A stretch of 64,000 bases of DNA from a virus. The stretch lies in IMG/VR virus record IMGVR_UViG_3300049893_001984, positions 124,001-188,000 of that record; one strand, 5' to 3'. The position numbers and the translations under genes were made by a program. Every line of letters starts with the position of its first letter. Positions within the stretch are counted from its first letter, which is position 1. Shown here one piece after another: positions 55,903 through 63,450 of the stretch. The notes under the pieces were generated by a model that had not been told where the DNA came from, ran no database searches, and saw only the letters and a list, made by a program, of their open reading frames with translations.

Positions 55903-57069
55903 TTAGAAGGCTACCTTACGTATTGCATCGATCTTTGCCTGCAGTGCGCGAACATCTTTCTCCAGTGTATTGATATATCCTGTTTTTTGGTAACAGGGCT
56001 GACAGTACTTTTGACTCCCATCGCACTTTTCGTATTGGGCTGGCACCAGTTTGAGAGTCTCAATATGCTCTCGGCACTCCCTTAACTGACGTTGGGCGCC
56101 AATAAGATCCTCACGCATTCGCTTCAACTCCTTTGCCAGGTCCTCGCTGACCTTCCGCTCCTCTTTCAGGTCATGCTCCAGCACGTGACTGTTCGCCTTC
56201 TCCCTCTCCAAGTCTTCACTGCACCTGTGCAGAGTTTTCAACTGCTCTTTCAGGTTCTGCTCCAGCGTGTGGCTCTTAGCCTTCTCCTTCTCCAAGTCTT
56301 CACCGCGCCTGTTCAGGGCTGTCAACTGTTCTTTGCATTCGAAAGTAGAAATTTCCAATTTTGCCCGCAGCCTCTCATTCTCATCAGCCAGGACGTGGCT
56401 ATTGCGCATCAACTCATCAATGGATTTGTTCCTGCTGTCCATGAGTTCCCGCGTCTTCTTTAGCTCATCCTTGAGCGCTAAGATCTGCTGTTCGGCTGTG
56501 TTTTGCTTGTACTCCTCCCAGGCCAGCCCAGGTTCAACTTCCTTTTTCTGGCTCACCTCGGGGTCGTTCTGCGTCTTGCCCTTGTAATACTCCACGGTCG
56601 ACTCCAGCTTTTTCACACGGTCATCCAGTTTTTCGTTCTCCAGGATCAAGTTGCGCAACCCCGCTAGACTGGACTTCAACCTTTCCAGGGTTTTGGGCGA
56701 CGTGTCCGTGCTGATCCTTTTCCGGAGCTCGTCCAGCATGATCTGCAGCCCTTCGTTGGGGGCGACGAGCAGTACACCCTGGGCATCAGCGGCTTCGAAG
56801 AACTTCCACAGCGCGGTGGCCCAGGCTGAGACCTCGGTGTTCTCCGACCTGGCTTCGCCTTTTACCCCCGTATAGGAGTCCGAGATCGTCACTTTCCATG
56901 ACTGGTGGGGTATTGCCTGGTACTCGGCGTAAATACTCAGGTTCAGGTTGACCAGCCTTTCCCTGACCCGAGTGACCCAGTCGGGTGGGGTGGTGTTGGC
57001 TGCGAAAGGGCGTTTCACGGGTTCGGGCCAGAGCCTGCACAAAACTTTTTCAACTTTGATGGTTTCCAT
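55903..57069 (-). CDS. Long coiled-coil protein with internal repeats, 388 aa
   Basis: A ~110-residue globular N-terminus (WVTRVRERLVNLNLSIYAEY...) is followed by ~230 residues of coiled coil. Within it a ~30-residue unit repeats (ALNRRGEDLEKEKAKSHTLE; TLHRCSEDLEREKANSHVLE; a third weaker copy). The C-terminal CDGSQKYCQPCYQ may bind zinc. A filamentous or scaffolding protein; no direct homologue recognised. SD AAAGGAG. Confidence 0.68.
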   Translation of the reverse strand: METIKVEKVLCRLWPEPVKRPFAANTTPPDWVTRVRERLVNLNLSIYAEYQAIPHQSWKVTISDSYTGVKGEARSENTEVSAWATALWKFFEAADAQGVLLVAPNEGLQIMLDELRKRISTDTSPKTLERLKSSLAGLRNLILENEKLDDRVKKLESTVEYYKGKTQNDPEVSQKKEVEPGLAWEEYKQNTAEQQILALKDELKKTRELMDSRNKSIDELMRNSHVLADENERLRAKLEISTFECKEQLTALNRRGEDLEKEKAKSHTLEQNLKEQLKTLHRCSEDLEREKANSHVLEHDLKEERKVSEDLAKELKRMREDLIGAQRQLRECREHIETLKLVPAQYEKCDGSQKYCQPCYQKTGYINTLEKDVRALQAKIDAIRKVAF

Positions 57070-57095
57070 CGTGTAACTCCTTTATTGGATTAGGG

Positions 57096-57380
57096 TTAGG
57101 GAACAAGTTCCACGGTTGTGGAAACCTGGGGTTTCGGTTCGTGATGGTTGTAAATCAGGGAATCTTCGCAAGCATTAATTGCCTCGGAGAAGGTGGGGTA
57201 GCAAGGGCTGACTTCCTTTGATTCCGTCAACCCCCACTTTATCCAGACCCACCCGTGTTGCCTTAAAACAATATCCGCGATGGGTTCGCCTTTCTTTAGG
57301 AGAATTGCACCACCTCCGGAAATTCTCCAAGCGTAATGCTCAACCCTGTCAAGAGTTGATTGTCTAACCAGCACTTCCAT
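57096..57380 (-). CDS. Hypothetical protein ending in VELVP, paralogue of 57413
   Basis: 94 aa. The block DRVEHYAWRISGGGAILLKKGEPIA aligns with NEIEHYIWKMSPSGAKLQRNGNNIA in the next gene, as do YPTFSEAINACEDSLIY / YPTIVKAMDACEDAMIY and the shared ending ST-[TP]-VELVP. A recent tandem duplication. Function unknown. Confidence 0.65.
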   Translation of the reverse strand: MEVLVRQSTLDRVEHYAWRISGGGAILLKKGEPIADIVLRQHGWVWIKWGLTESKEVSPCYPTFSEAINACEDSLIYNHHEPKPQVSTTVELVP

Positions 57381-57412
57381 CGTGTAAGTCCTTTGTGGGG
57401 TTGGTGTTAGTG

Positions 57413-57730
57413 TTAAGGTACAAGTTCCACGGGGGTGGAAACCGGGGGTTTAAAGTCTCGAGACTTGTTGGGTCCCATGGCGCAGACATTGCCGTAGATC
57501 ATGGCGTCTTCACAGGCGTCCATGGCTTTGACTATGGTTGGGTAAGAGTCAATGCATACAGCTCCGTAGTGAGGTTCCACCCAACTTATCCAAGTCCACA
57601 ATCTGTTTATTATCAAAACTTCCGCTATGTTGTTTCCATTCCTTTGCAGCTTGGCACCACTTGGGGACATCTTCCATATATAATGCTCGATCTCATTCAG
57701 GTTCATGGAGGGTTTAACTACCTCGCTCAT
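57413..57730 (-). CDS. Hypothetical protein ending in VELVP, paralogue of 57096
   Basis: 105 aa. ATG 57730 (MSEVVKPSMN) with AAAGGAGG is chosen over the longer frame. The domain shares HYxW, YPTxxxAxxACED and the VSTPVELVP end with its neighbour. Strand-rich; probably a small single-domain protein. Confidence 0.65.
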   Translation of the reverse strand: MSEVVKPSMNLNEIEHYIWKMSPSGAKLQRNGNNIAEVLIINRLWTWISWVEPHYGAVCIDSYPTIVKAMDACEDAMIYGNVCAMGPNKSRDFKPPVSTPVELVP

Positions 57731-57741
57731 CTTGCCTCCTT

Positions 57742-57987
57742 TTATGGGATTAACTCGAGAGCCGCTGCAGGGTAGAATTTGTCTTTTACAACCGCCATGC
57801 AGTTTGCTTTGACATCCTCTACGTCCTTTGACATAAATGGCTGGTATACACCTTTGAATGGGTAGTAGTACCATTTCCAATAAAGATCAGATCCTCTGAC
57901 TACAACAGCTATATAGTTGTCACCTTCGTATAAGAAAAACGTTTGGTTCGACAAACCTAGATAAGCGGATCTCCATGTTAACTCCAC
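57742..57987 (-). CDS. Hypothetical protein ending in ALELIP
   Basis: 81 aa, not recognised. Aromatic strands (YIAVVVRGSDLYWKWYYYPFKGVY) and a helix (DVEDVKANCMAVVKDKF). It looks like a distant third copy of the 57096/57413 family. GTG 57987 with AAGGAG at 6 bases. Ends ALELIP. Confidence 0.6.
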   Translation of the reverse strand: MELTWRSAYLGLSNQTFFLYEGDNYIAVVVRGSDLYWKWYYYPFKGVYQPFMSKDVEDVKANCMAVVKDKFYPAAALELIP

Positions 57988-57990
57988 TTT

Positions 57991-58053
57991 TTACTCCTTT
58001 CTTGTAACTTGTTTAATGTGAAAAACAGACGCCTCCTTCAAAGTGAAATCCAA
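57991..58053 (-). CDS. Possible leader peptide, 20 aa
   Basis: GAGGAGGTGATCC (an almost perfect anti-SD match) precedes TTG 58053 by 6 bases, opening a 20-codon frame that ends in the SD of the next gene. A very strong SD with no other start nearby argues for a translated leader. It may simply be a remnant. Confidence 0.3.
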   Translation of the reverse strand: MDFTLKEASVFHIKQVTRKE

Positions 58054-58133
58054 GGATCACCTCCTCTCTAGTAATCTGTTTATTGTGCTTATGCGTGAGG
58101 GTATACTCCACGCAACTTTGGAGATGACAGATT

Positions 58134-59108
58134 ATGTACCTAAAGTACCTTATTACACAGGCTGTACAGGGGTCCAACCTCACCAAGGTTGCTGCAAACG
58201 TTTCAACACTGGCCCAGGTTGCCAAAGCCAATAACGTCCCTCTCGTTGGTGATTGGCGTTATGCAGCACGCCTTATGGCCAAGAAAACAAGAGCTACACC
58301 AGAAGGACAGGCTCACTACGACAAAGTGCTGGGGTTCTCTACGCCTGAACAGCGGGCGACTATTGACCAACTGAGGAAGCAATCGCTCACACCAAAAGGA
58401 CGGCTTGAAAACTGGAAAGCAACGATAGGTGACGCCTCTGAGGCAAATTTAGCCCTGGAAGCAGCCACCCCGAGAATTCACCGTAATAAACAGCGTGAAT
58501 TTGGTATTGTAAAGAACACCGGAGCGCCTGAGCTTGGGGTTATAGGGGTTAGAGGACGTGTGGCTATGCCTATCCACGGCGAAACCGGTAATCTTGGCAG
58601 CAATGAACTCGGACCTCTATTACACGTAGAGAGGACACTCCACACTCATCCAGATATTTTAACGGACCGGCGTATCCGACAGGCTATGGAAAGTGCCTCA
58701 CCCTTCCGCAAGGGCGAACTGGGGGTAGGTTTTCCGTCTGGACCGCTTGATTTCCCAGGTGTAGCGAAGTCACCGGAATACTTAAGACGTGAAAAATTCC
58801 TTCAACAAAAAATGGACGCCGGTGAACACGATCATGCTATTGAATTTTTCAATTTGAAATCCAACCCCCAATACGATTTACCAGTAGCTAAAACACCAGA
58901 CCAAGCTATTGACACATATAAAAAGATGCGGATAGGACCTAACACACAAGGTGGCGGCGATATGGCCATGCTAAACTCGCCATTCATGGCTACGCACACA
59001 GTTGTAACGCCTCACACAAACCAAGAGACTGTGTTCAAGGGAAGCCAAGGCCAACTTCGCCGGATGTACTTCCAAAAACAAAACCCAGGTCAGCCTATCG
59101 GCACTTAG
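58134..59108 (+). CDS. Isolated plus-strand protein with JAMM-like HTHP motif
   Basis: 324 aa, the only plus-strand gene in the last 18 kb. Not firmly recognised. The segment ERTLHTHPDILTD ... FPSGPLDFPG has the HxHP and S...D spacing typical of JAB/JAMM metalloproteases, though S and D are separated by three residues rather than two. A Glu candidate lies upstream (PIHGETGNL). The N-terminal ~100 residues are helical. GGAG lies 10 bases before ATG 58134. A TATACT box ~60 bases upstream may be its -10. If JAMM, it would be the second such protease in this genome. A virion or effector protein is the alternative. Confidence 0.55.
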   Translation: MYLKYLITQAVQGSNLTKVAANVSTLAQVAKANNVPLVGDWRYAARLMAKKTRATPEGQAHYDKVLGFSTPEQRATIDQLRKQSLTPKGRLENWKATIGDASEANLALEAATPRIHRNKQREFGIVKNTGAPELGVIGVRGRVAMPIHGETGNLGSNELGPLLHVERTLHTHPDILTDRRIRQAMESASPFRKGELGVGFPSGPLDFPGVAKSPEYLRREKFLQQKMDAGEHDHAIEFFNLKSNPQYDLPVAKTPDQAIDTYKKMRIGPNTQGGGDMAMLNSPFMATHTVVTPHTNQETVFKGSQGQLRRMYFQKQNPGQPIGT

Positions 59109-59523
59109 CGCATGTGTACTGCACATCATGTATGCCTGCGCACATACAAATATTGTCGCGCTGCTCCTCAAGGGCAGCTAGCGCTGCTCGGCATACGGTA
59201 CGCGGCATTGTTTCGTCGTGCTCGTATCGTGTTCCACTTAACTTTTCGTGCATAAAACCAGCAGCCCATTTATATTTAGGATCAGTCATGCCGGTCATGC
59301 GTAGGGCAGGCTTAAATCCTAAGGCCTCCATACGTTCAACAACCGGACGAACGCAATCCCAATTTTTATCATTAATGAAGTCGCCATGCTCTTCATCAAG
59401 AAACCCCATCTTGTCGTACCAACCAGCTGGAAGGTCATCGGGCTCTTGGTAAGACCAGCCCATGACCTTCTCTGCTACCTCTTTGTTGAGCTCTTCGTCA
59501 GTCATGTCTTTTAAGTATTTCAT
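59095..59523 (-). CDS. Phage ABA-sandwich-domain protein with zinc tail
   Basis: 142 aa. MTDEELNKEVAEKVMGWSY and RTVCRAALAALEEQ align with the protein at 49708, placing it in the same phage ABA-sandwich family. Unlike its paralogue it ends in a Cys-rich tail (CMCAGIHDVQYTCAKC) that may bind zinc. ATG 59523 overlaps the small membrane gene's stop (ATGA). Confidence 0.7.
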   Translation of the reverse strand: MKYLKDMTDEELNKEVAEKVMGWSYQEPDDLPAGWYDKMGFLDEEHGDFINDKNWDCVRPVVERMEALGFKPALRMTGMTDPKYKWAAGFMHEKLSGTRYEHDETMPRTVCRAALAALEEQRDNICMCAGIHDVQYTCAKCR

Positions 59524-59648
59524 TTTACCCACCCCGCAACCCAGGATATGATCAAGGTGGCACCGCACCCGAAGACATACCCAGCCATCCCAGGTAGCCC
59601 GAGCAAGCCCCAGGCTACCCCCGTAGTTACAAACAACGTCATGACCAT
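59520..59648 (-). CDS. Small membrane protein, 42 aa
   Basis: A short frame from ATG 59648 to TGA, overlapping the next ATG (ATGA). Nearly all hydrophobic (LFVTTGVAWGLLGLPG, VFGCGATLIISWVAGW), so two short membrane helices. Its SD is poor, which lowers confidence, but the coupling to both neighbours is exact. Confidence 0.5.
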   Translation of the reverse strand: MVMTLFVTTGVAWGLLGLPGMAGYVFGCGATLIISWVAGWVK

Positions 59649-59653
59649 CTTGC

Positions 59654-59878
59654 TTAAATCGCTAGTTCGCTCCAAGAACTGTCACCTTTCTGCCGCTGCT
59701 CTGGTGTAACTTGATTTGCACTGCACTTGGCACCGTTTCGTTGCTCGAAGTGCCCCTTGCCTCCACAACAAGGGCAGATCGTCTCGGTGGTAACCACAAA
59801 GTGCTTACACTTATGGTTACTACATTCGACGGTGCTGAATCCTACGTATGCCTCGTCGCCACAGTCTGGACATTTCAA
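59654..59878 (-). CDS. Zinc-ribbon protein, 74 aa
   Basis: MKCPDCGDEAYVGFSTVECSNHKC and ICPCCGGKGHF give two zinc sites: a Com/ribbon-like finger and a CxxCGGxG DnaJ-type half. Small nucleic-acid- or protein-binding adaptor. Function unknown. Confidence 0.62.
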   Translation of the reverse strand: MKCPDCGDEAYVGFSTVECSNHKCKHFVVTTETICPCCGGKGHFEQRNGAKCSANQVTPEQRQKGDSSWSELAI

Positions 59879-59899
59879 CAGTCACCTCCCTTTAAATGC

Positions 59900-60355
59900 C
59901 TATCTACGAAGCACTGCCAGGCCACGTGCTGTGTTGACAGTGCTTACACGCCAACCCCTGTCGCCCATTAACTTTATGGATTCTTTCTCACCTCCCCTGT
60001 GTGCATCATGCATCACAATCAGCTTTGTTAGGTTCTCCACAAATAACAAAGACTCAATACGACTTAGCCTTTCCTGACCTCGAGGGCCGTCAACAAATGT
60101 CATGCCATAACTTGGCAGAAGCCCTGTAGGTGGTTTGTCTTTCAGGAGATCACAGAGGTAGGTGTTAACCCCAGGTAGAGCCTTGAGTTCTTTGTAATAC
60201 TCAGGGTCTGCCTCTATTGTGTCAATTTGACTAACTAGTTTGACCAAGTGCGTGGTCGATCTGCCAGGACCAAATTCGATGATCGTTTTTACATTGTGCA
60301 CCAAGACCAAATGGGAAAGCACGTCCAGATCATCGTCGTCTACAGCGTAGCTCAT
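59900..60355 (-). CDS. Class I SAM-dependent methyltransferase-like protein
   Basis: 151 aa with a Rossmann core: motif I TIIEFGPGRSTTHL (SAM glycine loop), motif II IDTIEADPEY (acidic ribose contact), then MTFVDGPRGQERL and the acceptor-side strand LIVMHDAHRGGE. It resembles FkbM-free, O-methyltransferase-like small enzymes. Target could be protein, nucleic acid or small molecule. No target-recognition domain is present. Confidence 0.7.
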   Translation of the reverse strand: MSYAVDDDDLDVLSHLVLVHNVKTIIEFGPGRSTTHLVKLVSQIDTIEADPEYYKELKALPGVNTYLCDLLKDKPPTGLLPSYGMTFVDGPRGQERLSRIESLLFVENLTKLIVMHDAHRGGEKESIKLMGDRGWRVSTVNTARGLAVLRR

Positions 60356-60600
60356 TACTCCTCAACCTTCTTTGGCTCAACAGGCTTTTCCGGTTTGGCT
60401 TCCTCTTTCTTGATGTCTGTTACCCAGGTAAATACAGGATCGCCTTCTGGATTTGTAACATACTTTGCCAAACCACGCTTACAGGCCTCCCTTTGTACTG
60501 ATTCCTTACCCCTGTCCCTGCCGGTGCAGCCACCTATGGGGAAGAAAAGGATAAGCCCTAAAAATGTACCAAGCACAAAAGCTGGTGTGTCACTGTCCAT
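60355..60600 (-). CDS. Small membrane protein of the 'RREAC' family, 81 aa
   Basis: One N-terminal membrane helix (AFVLGTFLGLILFFPIGGC), then ESVQREACKRGLAKYV and DPVFTWV. The same elements (RRSIRREACEHKAGRYV, STFVW) occur in the protein at 61390, so the two are paralogues. The outside/inside orientation and role are unknown. The Cys after the helix (GGC) could be a weak lipobox. Confidence 0.6.
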   Translation of the reverse strand: MDSDTPAFVLGTFLGLILFFPIGGCTGRDRGKESVQREACKRGLAKYVTNPEGDPVFTWVTDIKKEEAKPEKPVEPKKVEE

Positions 60601-60612
60601 TGTTGTAACTCC

Positions 60613-61029
60613 TTAGGGGACAATTTCTTCTGAACTTTCAACCCGTACTGGCTGTTCCTGGCTGTCACTTTCTGGTGCCTGCTGGTGGTAGGCATTTAAA
60701 ACAAACCTTTCGTGATCGTGCCAGAACGTTTTCCAATTACGGTACTGTTCGCCTATCCGGTAGTTTTGCCCAGCGTGCGTAAGTGTTTCTAATGGTAGTT
60801 CCAACCACCAAAGCGCACAGCGAGCAATACAACCGGACCTTTCAAACGGTGATAGATTGGCCCAAGGTATCTTCAACGTAGTTATCCCACACATAAACCA
60901 AACTTGGCCACCTTCATTACCACACCAGAAGACCCCCGGAGGAAGAACACACCCGTCGGGGATCTGCACATTTGTGTAGTTTACCATCCCTACGAACCTA
61001 GACGCCTCAGACCTCTGCTCTTCATCCAT
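60613..61029 (-). CDS. 'GCVLPxGxxWC' family protein ending in EEIVP
   Basis: 138 aa. PDGCVLPPGVFWCGNEGGQVWFMCG and the helix FERSGCIARCALWW are shared with the protein at 61040 and, in part, with 54107 and 55538. Possibly zinc-bound through the paired cysteines. Ends SSEEIVP. ATG 61029. Confidence 0.63.
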   Translation of the reverse strand: MDEEQRSEASRFVGMVNYTNVQIPDGCVLPPGVFWCGNEGGQVWFMCGITTLKIPWANLSPFERSGCIARCALWWLELPLETLTHAGQNYRIGEQYRNWKTFWHDHERFVLNAYHQQAPESDSQEQPVRVESSEEIVP

Positions 61030-61039
61030 TGTTGTGCCC

Positions 61040-61393
61040 TCAAGGTACTATCTCGCCGACGACCTTCCCAGGTGCTGTGTAACATTTTGCCAGTTCCCTA
61101 TCAACTTGTATGGAAAGCCAACTATGCAGAGCTGCCCAGTTCTTATGAATTTCATTAACTTCAGTGTAGTTATGCTTTGTCATATCCTTCTCAGCAAACA
61201 TACCATACTCATAGACCTGCCTATTCCACCATAGAGTACAGCGCGCAACGCACCCAATCTGCTGGTGTTTTGACATTGTAGAATAAGCTACTTTAAAGTT
61301 GTTTTCCCCACAAACAAACCAGGCATCCTCTTCGTCTTGACTACACCACAACTCCCCTATAGGCAGCACACACCCAACTGGAAGCTTGTTCAT
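61040..61393 (-). CDS. 'GCVLPxGxxWC' family protein ending in GEIVP
   Basis: 117 aa. PVGCVLPIGELWCSQDEEDAWFVCG and QIGCVARCTLWWNR align with 60613. Ends VGEIVP. The two genes are tandem copies and both keep the terminal IVP. Function unknown. Confidence 0.63.
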   Translation of the reverse strand: MNKLPVGCVLPIGELWCSQDEEDAWFVCGENNFKVAYSTMSKHQQIGCVARCTLWWNRQVYEYGMFAEKDMTKHNYTEVNEIHKNWAALHSWLSIQVDRELAKCYTAPGKVVGEIVP

Positions 61394-61626
61394 TCTTTTC
61401 GCCTCTCTTTCACAGACTCTTTTTCGGGATTATCCGAGTTCCAGACAAATGTGCTGTTGCCGTACTCGTCTGCAACATACCGGCCAGCTTTGTGCTCGCA
61501 GGCCTCCCTTCTGATCGATCGTCTTCCGTCGCTATTACCTGCCACATAGGAAAGAATTATGAACAGGCCTGATACCACAGCAACAAGTATAAAGAGTGTC
61601 ATGTCGTCCTTGTCACTTTCCCGCAT
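61390..61626 (-). CDS. Small membrane protein, 'RREAC' family, 78 aa
   Basis: ATG 61626 (MRESDKDDM) with GGAGG; the longer frame is rejected. Membrane helix TLFILVAVVSGLFIILSYVAG, then DGRRSIRREACEHKAGRYV, paralogous to 60355. The stop overlaps the next start (ATGA). Confidence 0.6.
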   Translation of the reverse strand: MRESDKDDMTLFILVAVVSGLFIILSYVAGNSDGRRSIRREACEHKAGRYVADEYGNSTFVWNSDNPEKESVKERRKE

Positions 61627-61897
61627 TGCTATCCTCCGACAAGTAATTGTTGCAGGTGCCTTGCGCTGAGACCATGCGCGGCTTAGCCCAGTCATCCCAG
61701 GCTTTCTCAATTGCATTTACCTCTTCGTCAGGGGTGTCCATCCGGATGAAGAAACCTTCACCCATCAACACCGATCCTGACTTCGGTCTTGGCGGTGCGT
61801 TGAAACCGCAGAACAGCACGGTCTCACAATCGTACTCAGCTATACGTACGCAATGCTTACAGTTATGGCACCCGTCCTGCATCTTGTATCCGTCCAT
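61613..61897 (-). CDS. 'YKMQDGCxNC' family protein, 94 aa
   Basis: MDGYKMQDGCHNCKHC plus FCGFNAPPRP and GTCNNY: third member of the zinc-motif family with 52916 and 53618. SD AAGGAG. Function unknown. Confidence 0.62.
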   Translation of the reverse strand: MDGYKMQDGCHNCKHCVRIAEYDCETVLFCGFNAPPRPKSGSVLMGEGFFIRMDTPDEEVNAIEKAWDDWAKPRMVSAQGTCNNYLSEDSNAGK

Positions 61898-61903
61898 CGC
61901 AGT

Positions 61904-62266
61904 TTACTCCTTCTCAGGGAAGTCAAACTTCAAGCCGTTGTCCTCTGCATATTTCCACAAACAATCTCTCCACTCCGAGACCATCCCTCTGTCGTGTATA
62001 TTCTGTAAGCCAGCCAGAAAATCCCAGTCTTCTTCCGTGACTACGTCCAAGGCTTTTGAAAGGGGAGAATTAGTGATCAGCAGGTCAGTTATACCCCAGC
62101 CTTCCATTTCCTCCTTGTATAGCTCATCAGGGATCAAACATCCGATCGCGCAGCGCCTACCTGTGTCAGGATCCCGGTAGGCACACCTATTATCAACTCC
62201 AATGCACCTTACATTCTGGGTGAGTAGGTGCTCTGCGACTTTGTTAAAGACAGCCTGCTTGTCCAT
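61904..62266 (-). CDS. 'DKQAVF' family protein, 120 aa, paralogue of 62832
   Basis: MDKQAVFNKVAEHLLTQ ... CAYRDPDTGRRCAIGCLIPDELY matches the 62832 protein (DKQAVFTTVANHLLKQ, CVYRGDDGLKCAIGVLIPDELY). Both carry later helical blocks that diverge. A known style of phage hypothetical protein; no function can be read from the sequence. Confidence 0.62.
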   Translation of the reverse strand: MDKQAVFNKVAEHLLTQNVRCIGVDNRCAYRDPDTGRRCAIGCLIPDELYKEEMEGWGITDLLITNSPLSKALDVVTEEDWDFLAGLQNIHDRGMVSEWRDCLWKYAEDNGLKFDFPEKE

Positions 62267-62270
62267 TCTT

Positions 62271-62300
62271 GTAAGTCCTTATGCCTACAAGGCGTTATGT
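62271..62300 (-). promoter_or_regulatory. RBS-hairpin element, copy 1
   Basis: Minus-strand ATAACGCCTTGTAGGCATAAGGACTTAC: a GCC-TTGTA-GGC mini-hairpin immediately before the SD of the 120-residue gene. Related copies lie at 63451 and 63845. Confidence 0.5.
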
Positions 62301-62303
62301 GAT

Positions 62304-62498
62304 TCAACCATCATAAACGCCCAATTGACGCCAGCCACGTCGGCCGCGCACCATGTGGCATTTCTCCGTAATGTGATCCGGATGACGCTCACCACATTCC
62401 GGACAAACGTCTATGTCTTTCCATTTTTCACCAGGAACCGTGTTACCTATGCACTTGGGCGATGACCGTAGTACAAAATCCTCAAACGGCTGGTGCAT
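62304..62498 (-). CDS. Zinc-motif protein, 64 aa
   Basis: Not recognised. CPECGERHPDHITEKCH is a likely single zinc site; basic end (RGRRGWRQLG). It overlaps the next gene by 17 bases. SD is a weak GGGAAAA. Confidence 0.52.
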   Translation of the reverse strand: MHQPFEDFVLRSSPKCIGNTVPGEKWKDIDVCPECGERHPDHITEKCHMVRGRRGWRQLGVYDG

Positions 62499-62832
62499 AG
62501 TGTTTTCCCTTGCCCTTTAAACCTTTGCCGGTTTTCAGCCTACGCCAGATGCGTAGCTCTTCTCTTACAAAAGCCAGAGTCTTACGCCGTAATAAGGAAC
62601 GTGAGTGCAGTCGACCTGAGTCGTCGTACATAAACAAAATACAGTCGCTTGTACCGCATCCATCCTTCAGCGGACCTGTTTGTACAAGGAAACAAGACAG
62701 CTGATGCGCCAGTGTCTCCTTTGCTAAAATACGGGCAGTTTCATTTTCTATGTCCTCTGCCCACTCGTAGCCGTACTCAATTAGAGTCAGGACTTTTTCC
62801 AACTCCCGTTTGAACCTATCACCGATAGGCAT
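62482..62832 (-). CDS. Hypothetical protein, 116 aa
   Basis: Not recognised. ATG 62832 (MPIGDRFKREL) overlaps the upstream stop (TAATG) with GAGGAGG. Helical N-terminus and basic C-terminus (REELRIWRRLKTGKGLKGKGK). Cytosolic. Confidence 0.58.
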   Translation of the reverse strand: MPIGDRFKRELEKVLTLIEYGYEWAEDIENETARILAKETLAHQLSCFLVQTGPLKDGCGTSDCILFMYDDSGRLHSRSLLRRKTLAFVREELRIWRRLKTGKGLKGKGKHYAPAV

Positions 62833-63212
62833 TATTGAACCTCCTCTGCCCACTGTGCCGGGAAAACCAGCTTGTGCCTGTCGGCCAACAACTTCAACTC
62901 GTACACCCAGGTTACAGGGTCTTTCTCGTCATGAAGCTGTTGAAGCTCCATCAGGAAATTCGTGTCATCGAAAAAATTCTTTATCTCCAGATGGGCATAC
63001 AGCTTCGGGTTAGTCTGTATTAAAACAGTGGCCTGCTTGCCTTCCATGCTCGGGGTGTACAACTCGTCTGGGATCAAAACTCCAATTGCACACTTCAACC
63101 CATCATCGCCCCTGTAAACACAGCTGGCGATGAACGCCTCTTCAGTGACACTTCGCTTGCCTTGCTTCAACAGGTGATTTGCCACTGTTGTAAACACAGC
63201 TTGTTTATCCAC
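62832..63212 (-). CDS. 'DKQAVF' family protein, 126 aa, paralogue of 61904
   Basis: GTG 63212 with AAGGGG 7 bases upstream is chosen; the longer frame is untranslated leader. DKQAVFTTVANHLLKQG and CAIGVLIPDELYTPSMEG are the shared blocks. Function unknown. Confidence 0.62.
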   Translation of the reverse strand: MDKQAVFTTVANHLLKQGKRSVTEEAFIASCVYRGDDGLKCAIGVLIPDELYTPSMEGKQATVLIQTNPKLYAHLEIKNFFDDTNFLMELQQLHDEKDPVTWVYELKLLADRHKLVFPAQWAEEVQ

Positions 63213-63250
63213 GTAGTTACCCCTTGCATTTAGTAACGTGAACGTTAAAC

Positions 63251-63275
63251 TTGGCGAAGTTCCCACCTTCGCCAA
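63251..63275 (-). terminator. Rho-independent terminator
   Basis: A perfect 9-bp stem TTGGCGAAG / CTTCGCCAA with a 7-base loop, followed on the minus strand by GTTTAACG. It ends the 55-residue gene's transcript. Confidence 0.65.
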
Positions 63276-63278
63276 GCA

Positions 63279-63446
63279 TCAATCTTCCAGCGTGTACGTC
63301 ACCTTGTACTTCCTGCCGCCAAAGCCAAGGCTGTTTGCCCCTCCACGTGTACTCCTGCGCAGCTCAGCCAGGCGGCGCTGTAGCCTCTTTCGATCGCCTT
63401 CAGCAATCAACTCCTTCTTGCCGTTGGCCATCCTGTATAGCTTCAT
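63279..63446 (-). CDS. Small basic protein, 55 aa
   Basis: A short frame from ATG 63446 (AAGGAG 8 bases upstream) to a stop just before the terminator. Strongly basic and arginine-rich (DRKRLQRRLAELRRST), ending in strands (YKVTYTLED). Good SD, own terminator and typical composition support a real gene; nucleic-acid binding is possible. Confidence 0.6.
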   Translation of the reverse strand: MKLYRMANGKKELIAEGDRKRLQRRLAELRRSTRGGANSLGFGGRKYKVTYTLED

Positions 63447-63450
63447 TCTC

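Noticed and set aside
58013-58231. Minus-strand 72-residue frame opposite the isolated plus gene
   Set aside because: No start with SD; overlaps the better plus-strand gene. Only a 20-codon frame at 57991 keeps a strong SD.
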